Source: Silvimonas sp. JCM 19000 (GTDB taxonomy: Bacteria; Pseudomonadota; Gammaproteobacteria; Burkholderiales; Chitinibacteraceae). Taken from it: a DNA stretch of 10,636 nt. The notes under the pieces were generated by a model. It saw only the letters and a list, made by a program, of their open reading frames with translations, was not told the DNA's origin and ran no database searches. The stretch covers positions 1 to 10,636 of the forward strand of contig BBFD01000136.1 of NCBI GenBank assembly GCA_001313065.1, given 5' to 3'. Every line of letters starts with the position of its first letter. The stretch's first letter is position 1. The position numbers were made by a program, and so were the translations under genes. Positions 7,995 to 10,636 of this stretch are shown here, piece after piece.

Positions 7995-8167
7995 TAGCCG
8001 AAGATTTACTCTTTTTTTGTCAGCCCCTTTTGCAGAAATGTGGCGTCTCCAATACAAATCGACGCAAAAAAACTTGATGCTGGCCCGGCGCAACCGCCGA
8101 ATTGCTGCAAAACCATCCGCCATTCGGCCGGTTTCGAACCATACAAAGCCGTCGCAATACGCAGGGG

Positions 8168-8196
8168 CTGAGCGGCCGCCAGCTTGGCGGTATACT
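8168..8196 (+). promoter_or_regulatory. Candidate sigma-70 promoter of the M32 gene
   Basis: TATACT at 8191-8196 is a good -10 and sits 17 bases after CTGAGC (8168-8173), a weak -35. The start would fall near 8203, about 28 bases before ATG 8231. No clear ribosome binding site lies in that leader. Confidence 0.4.
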
Positions 8197-8230
8197 GCGC
8201 GCCTTCCTGTCGCCTACCCGATCTGCCGCC

Positions 8231-9711
8231 ATGACGCCTGCCTACACCCAGCTGCACCATACCTTTACCCGCCTGTCGCGATTTGATCACCTGGCCGCCA
8301 TTGCCAGTTGGGATAGCGCCGCCATGATGTCGCCGCAAAGCAGCCAGGCCCGTTCTGAGGCCATGGCGGAGCTGGATTTATTGCGTCATCAAATCTTGAC
8401 CGATGCGCGCGTGAGCGAATGGTTTACTGCGGCGCGCCAGGAAAATCTGGACGAGCTCGAGCGCGCCAATCTGCATGAAATGCACAGCGCCTGGCACAAG
8501 ACGGTGGTGTTGCCGGATTGGCTGGTCGAGGCCAAGACGCTGGCCGGCGCCCGTTGCGAGCACGCCTGGCGTACGCAGCGGCCCGCCAACGACTGGCACG
8601 GCTTTGCCGACAATCTGCGTGAGGTGGTCAAGCTGGCGCGGCAAGAGGCGCAAATCCGCGCCGAGGCCGCAGGAACGTCGCGCTATGACGCGATGCTTGA
8701 TCTGTACGAGCCGGGTTTGCGTGCGGCCGACCTGGATCGCATTTTTGGCGATCTCAAAACCTGGTTGCCCGGACTGCTGCAACAAGTGGTGGCCAGGCAG
8801 GCCCAAAGCACCCCGCTCGCCTTGCAAGGCCCCTTCCCGACCGAGCGGCAACGCGCGCTGGGCGTGCAGGTCATGCAATTGTTGGGCTTTAATTTTGAGC
8901 AAGGGCGGGTCGATGTCAGCGCGCATCCGTTCTGTGGCGGTGTGCCGCAAGACGTGCGCATCACCACGCGTTACAAAGACGACGATTTTCTGCCCGCTTT
9001 GCTCGGCATCATTCATGAGACCGGCCATGCGCGTTACGAACAGAACCGCCCGGCCGAATGGCTCAGCCAGCCGATGGGGCGCGCCCGTTCTATGGGCGTA
9101 CATGAATCGCAGAGTTTATTGTTCGAGATGCAGCTGGCGCGCAGTCCCGCCTTCCTGCGCGTGTTGCATCCCTGATGATCGCGCAGTTTGGCGAACAGCC
9201 TGCCCTGGCGCTGGATAACTTCATTGCGCTGAATCAGCGGGTCCAGCCGGGCCATATTCGCGTTGATGCGGATGAAGTCAGTTATCCGCTGCACGTCATC
9301 CTGCGTTATGAGATCGAGCGTGCGCTGGTGGAAGGTGAGATTGAAGTGGACGATATCCCGACGCTGTGGGCCGAGAAGATGCAGCAATATCTGGGCATCG
9401 ATACGCGCGGCGATAATCGCAACGGCTGCATGCAGGACATCCACTGGACGGATGGCTCATTTGGCTATTTCCCCACCTACACCCTGGGCGCGATGTATGC
9501 GGCGCAATTGTTCCACGCAGCACGCCAGGCCGTGCCGGGGCTGGAAGCGGCCATTGCAGCGGGCAATCTGCAAACGCTGTCGGCGTGGCTCAAAGACAAT
9601 GTGTGGCAACACGGCAGTCGTTTCTCCACAGCGGAACTGATTACCCGTGCCACCGGTGGAACGCTCAACCCCAGCTTCTTTCGCAAGCATCTGGAAGCGC
9701 GTTATCTATAA
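8231..9711 (+). CDS. M32-family metallocarboxypeptidase (carboxypeptidase Taq type; one frameshift)
   Basis: This cytoplasmic zinc enzyme removes residues from peptide C-termini (MEROPS family M32). Corrected length is 493 residues, normal for the family. The N-terminal helices hold IASWDSAAMMSPQ. The active site HETGH is at 262-266 with the third ligand in HESQS (Glu292). Downstream hallmarks are IRVDADEVSYPLHVILRYEIE, WTDGSFGYFPTYTLGAMYAA and a C-terminal GGTLNPSFFRKHLEARYL. As given, the frame stops at 9173-9175 because three C at 9170-9172 should be four; the restored join reads VLHPLMIAQFGEQPAL. The start at 8231 is chosen from family alignment; the ORF stays open upstream to 8102 but that part has no family resemblance and contains the likely promoter. 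It appears to be transcribed alone. Confidence 0.93.
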
Positions 9712-9737
9712 GCAGCGGCTGCTGTTGCGCCGGCCTA

Positions 9738-9758
9738 GGCAGTTACCGACGAACTGCC
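9738..9758 (+). other. Hairpin 26 bp after the M32 gene, no T tract
   Basis: GGCAGTT (9738-9744) pairs perfectly with AACTGCC (9752-9758) around loop ACCGACG. It is well placed to end M32 transcription or protect the message end, but the GC-rich bases after it argue against a Rho-independent terminator. Confidence 0.4.
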
Positions 9759-9791
9759 GGGCCCGCGTCACCAGGAGTTGACCGAGGGGGC

Positions 9792-9820
9792 TTGACAATG
9801 GAGAAATCGGCCGTTTTAAA
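9792..9820 (+). promoter_or_regulatory. Strong sigma-70-like promoter (TTGACA-17-TTTAAA)
   Basis: A perfect -35 TTGACA (9792-9797) lies 17 bases before TTTAAA (9815-9820, four of six -10 bases). The start would be near 9827. The only thing directly downstream is a hairpin terminator about 60 bases on, so the predicted transcript is a short RNA unless it reads through toward the STAS gene. Confidence 0.5.
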
Positions 9821-9872
9821 CGCTTTTTTTGTTGTAATTAACCGTCAACGTTGCGGCCAAAAAAAGTTGTAG
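9798..9872 (+). CDS. Possible 24-residue leader peptide
   Basis: ATG at 9798 opens a 24-codon frame, MEKSAVLNAFFVVINRQRCG then QKKL and TAG. GAGGGGG at 9784-9790 is 7 bases upstream, a plausible ribosome binding site. The stop codon falls inside the left arm of the terminator hairpin (9866-9888), as in leader peptides whose translation controls attenuation. Against it: the TTGACA promoter would start transcription inside this ORF, so a promoter further upstream would be needed, and no homologue is recognised. Confidence 0.25.
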   Translation: MEKSAVLNAFFVVINRQRCGQKKL

Positions 9873-9895
9873 TCCAACTACGACTACATTTTTTT
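9827..9895 (+). ncRNA. Candidate small RNA of about 69 bases
   Basis: The segment is bounded by the predicted start of the TTGACA promoter and by a seven-T terminator. It is not part of any well-supported gene. Its 3' half can form either of two overlapping hairpins. Only sequence signals support it; no known RNA family is recognised. Confidence 0.3.
9859..9895 (+). terminator. Rho-independent terminator with alternative hairpins
   Basis: TGTAGTC (9868-9874) pairs perfectly with GACTACA (9882-9888) around loop CAACTAC and abuts seven T residues; seven A residues on the left mirror the T run. An overlapping hairpin GTTGTAGT/ACTACGAC (9866-9873 with 9877-9884, one wobble, loop CCA) competes with it and sits further from the T run. 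Confidence 0.65.
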
Positions 9896-9916
9896 CTGGT
9901 TTTCTGACGCGACTTT

Positions 9917-9936
9917 GATGTAGCGCAAATTACATC
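9917..9936. promoter_or_regulatory. Dyad TGTA-N8-TACA, possible operator
   Basis: GATGTA and TACATC (9917-9922, 9931-9936) form a perfect inverted repeat around eight AT-leaning bases. The spacing suits a dimeric DNA-binding protein. TGTAG or its complement also occurs at 9868, 9884 and 10006 nearby. The cognate protein is unknown. Confidence 0.35.
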
Positions 9937-10044
9937 GACTCCAATATGTTAAGGCCGCAGAAACACTGCGCTTTTACGCTTGGCCGCCAGCCTGGATTGG
10001 GTAAATGTAGTTGACTGATATTGCGCAGCGGCAAGTAGCAGCAC

Positions 10045-10066
10045 TTACCCGGTTACGGGTAATTTT
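10045..10066 (+). other. Hairpin TTACCCG/CGGGTAA upstream of the STAS gene
   Basis: A perfect 7-bp stem with loop GTTA is followed by TTTT then seven A residues. It could be a weak terminator or an operator dyad. It lies about 60 bases before the likely STAS promoter. Confidence 0.35.
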
Positions 10067-10119
10067 AAAAAAATCAACGGTAACTTTTTTTCCTATTTAA
10101 TTCCGTGAGTTGCGTCTGT

Positions 10120-10128
10120 TGGTAAAAT
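10120..10128 (+). promoter_or_regulatory. Likely extended -10 promoter of the STAS gene
   Basis: TGGTAAAAT provides TG, one base, then TAAAAT (five of six -10 bases), an extended -10 that needs no strong -35. Transcription would start near 10135, giving a 42-base leader that carries the AAGGA ribosome binding site at 10164-10168. Confidence 0.5.
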
Positions 10129-10176
10129 ACACGCCATTGAGATACGTGTACCCCAAACATCACAAGGACAGCAGCT

Positions 10177-10488
10177 TTGGAAACAGCATTGACCCTGAAC
10201 GGCGATATCGCCCGTCTGACGCTTTCCCGCCATTTCACGTCTGACGCCCTGCAAGATTTCAACCGCAAAGCGCTTGAAGCGCTGGCTCATCCGGATCTGA
10301 ACGAGCTGCATGTCGATTTTGAAAACGTGCAGTACATGGACACCGCTGCTGTGGCACAACTGAAGCGCCTGAACGTCCGCGCCAAGGGTCGTCCGGTGTC
10401 GCTGCTGGGTTGCACGCCGCAAGTGCAAGCCGTACTCAATGCAGCCAAATGCAACAGCCTGTTCGAAATCTGCGCCATCGCCCCTTAA
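10177..10488 (+). CDS. Single-domain STAS protein, MlaB-like / anti-sigma-antagonist-like
   Basis: This 103-residue protein is a lone STAS domain. The signature strand and helix are LHVDFENVQYMDTAAVAQLKRL (about 44-65), followed by GRPVSLLGCTPQVQAVLNAAKCNSLFEI. The position that is a phosphorylated Ser in SpoIIAA-type antagonists is Thr56 after Asp55, the same Asp-Thr pair found in MlaB, the STAS subunit of the MlaFEDB transporter; that favours an MlaB-like role but does not prove it. The start is TTG at 10177, with AAGGA (10164-10168) 8 bases before it; no ATG lies near the N-terminus. It is monocistronic, between its own promoter and a strong terminator, with no kinase, phosphatase or mla gene beside it. 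The frame is intact. Confidence 0.85.
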   Translation: METALTLNGDIARLTLSRHFTSDALQDFNRKALEALAHPDLNELHVDFENVQYMDTAAVAQLKRLNVRAKGRPVSLLGCTPQVQAVLNAAKCNSLFEICAIAP

Positions 10489-10507
10489 GCGGTCGCAGCG
10501 TTCGAAT

Positions 10508-10536
10508 AAAAAAGCCCGGTTCACCGGGCTTTTTTT
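10508..10536 (+). terminator. Strong, bidirectional Rho-independent terminator after the STAS gene
   Basis: GCCCGG (10514-10519) and CCGGGC (10524-10529) pair around loop TTCA; six A precede and seven T follow, so the stem can extend to 12 bp and works on either strand. It starts 19 bases after the STAS stop. Confidence 0.95.
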
Positions 10537-10552
10537 GCGTCTGGACCGCATA

Positions 10553-10636
10553 GGGTGGGTCTAGACCCACCCATCAAAGCCGATCAGAAGAACTCGTCGA
10601 TAGCGGGTCTCATCCATGCTTGAGGGTGGGTCTGGA
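10553..10636 (-). repeat. Inverted copy of the hairpin repeat, cut by the window edge
   Basis: GGGTGGGTCTAGACCCACCC (10553-10572) is a perfect 20-bp palindrome identical in core to those of the left array. A hairpin from 10564 to 10632 follows (arms GACCCACCC-ATC-AAAGC and GCTTGAGGGTGGGTC), and a further junction begins at 10624. On the minus strand it reads ...GGCTTTGATGGGTGGGTCTA then GACCCACCCTATGCG, matching the L-to-S junction of the left array, so this cluster is in inverted orientation. The inner sequence of the hairpin differs from L. Confidence 0.8.

Larger units (their letters stand above)
9712..10176. other. AT-rich 465-bp intergenic region with several regulatory signals
   Basis: This gap between the M32 and STAS genes is visibly richer in A and T than the rest of the window. 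It contains the GGCAGTT hairpin, a consensus-like promoter at 9792-9820, a 24-codon ORF at 9798-9872, a terminator hairpin at 9859-9895, a GATGTA/TACATC dyad at 9917-9936, a CGCAG/CTGCG hairpin at 9956-9970, a TTACCCG/CGGGTAA hairpin at 10045-10062 and the likely STAS promoter near 10123. No longer gene is supported in it. Confidence 0.6.

Noticed and set aside
8378..9103. A 241-codon minus-strand ORF within the M32 gene
   Set aside because: The plus strand here encodes the M32 active site and conserved core; the minus frame resembles nothing known.
10584..10598. TCAGAAGAACTCGTC equals the complement of the 3' end of the nptII (neo) resistance gene
   Set aside because: Only 15 bases match and both flanks differ, so chance or short convergence inside the hairpin repeat is likelier than vector sequence or a resistance-gene remnant.

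Overview
The window comes from a GC-rich Gram-negative bacterium, most likely a betaproteobacterium of the Neisseriales type. This is a family-resemblance judgement from the MlaC-like protein, the 67-residue cold-shock protein, the YghA-type reductase, the M32 carboxypeptidase and an outer-membrane GH3 lipoprotein; nothing in the window proves the taxon. It is a chromosomal stretch of mostly unrelated single-gene units, each with its own terminator or intergenic gap, rather than one operon.

Layout, left to right: an array of alternating DNA hairpins (1-356); a secreted MlaC/Ttg2D-type phospholipid-binding protein (+, 471-1103) with a strong terminator; a YpfJ-type zinc metallopeptidase (-, 1157-2049); an SDR oxidoreductase of the YghA type (+, 2247-3121) convergent with an AraC-family regulator (-, 3166-4203); a GH3 beta-glucosidase-type lipoprotein with an EF-hand loop (+, 4546-6583); a secreted protein of unknown function (+, 6697-7611); a CspA-type cold-shock protein (-, 7743-7945); an M32 carboxypeptidase (+, 8231-9711); an AT-rich 465-bp intergenic region with a promoter-terminator pair, a 24-codon ORF and several dyads; a MlaB-like STAS protein starting at TTG (+, 10177-10488) with a textbook terminator; and a second, inverted cluster of the hairpin repeat at the right edge.

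Two things stand out. First, the repeat: two different hairpins of about 52-54 and 64 bp share the ends GACCCACC/GGTGGGTC and alternate head to tail, so that junctions form near-perfect 18-20 bp palindromes centred on CTAG or CATG. An inverted relative lies at 10553-10636 and a decayed one at 7618-7680. Second, six of the nine protein genes are broken by 15 inferred one-base indels (ypfJ 2, SDR 1, araC 3, GH3 7, csp 1, M32 1). Restoring them gives full-length, conserved proteins in every case. Nine of the 12 missing bases are a G lost from a G-run followed by C (GGC to GC, on one strand or the other), so I read these as sequencing or consensus errors, not gene decay. The SDR and AraC regulator are a possible regulator/target pair, and the MlaC-like and MlaB-like genes are separated pieces of a system usually found as one operon; both links are inference.
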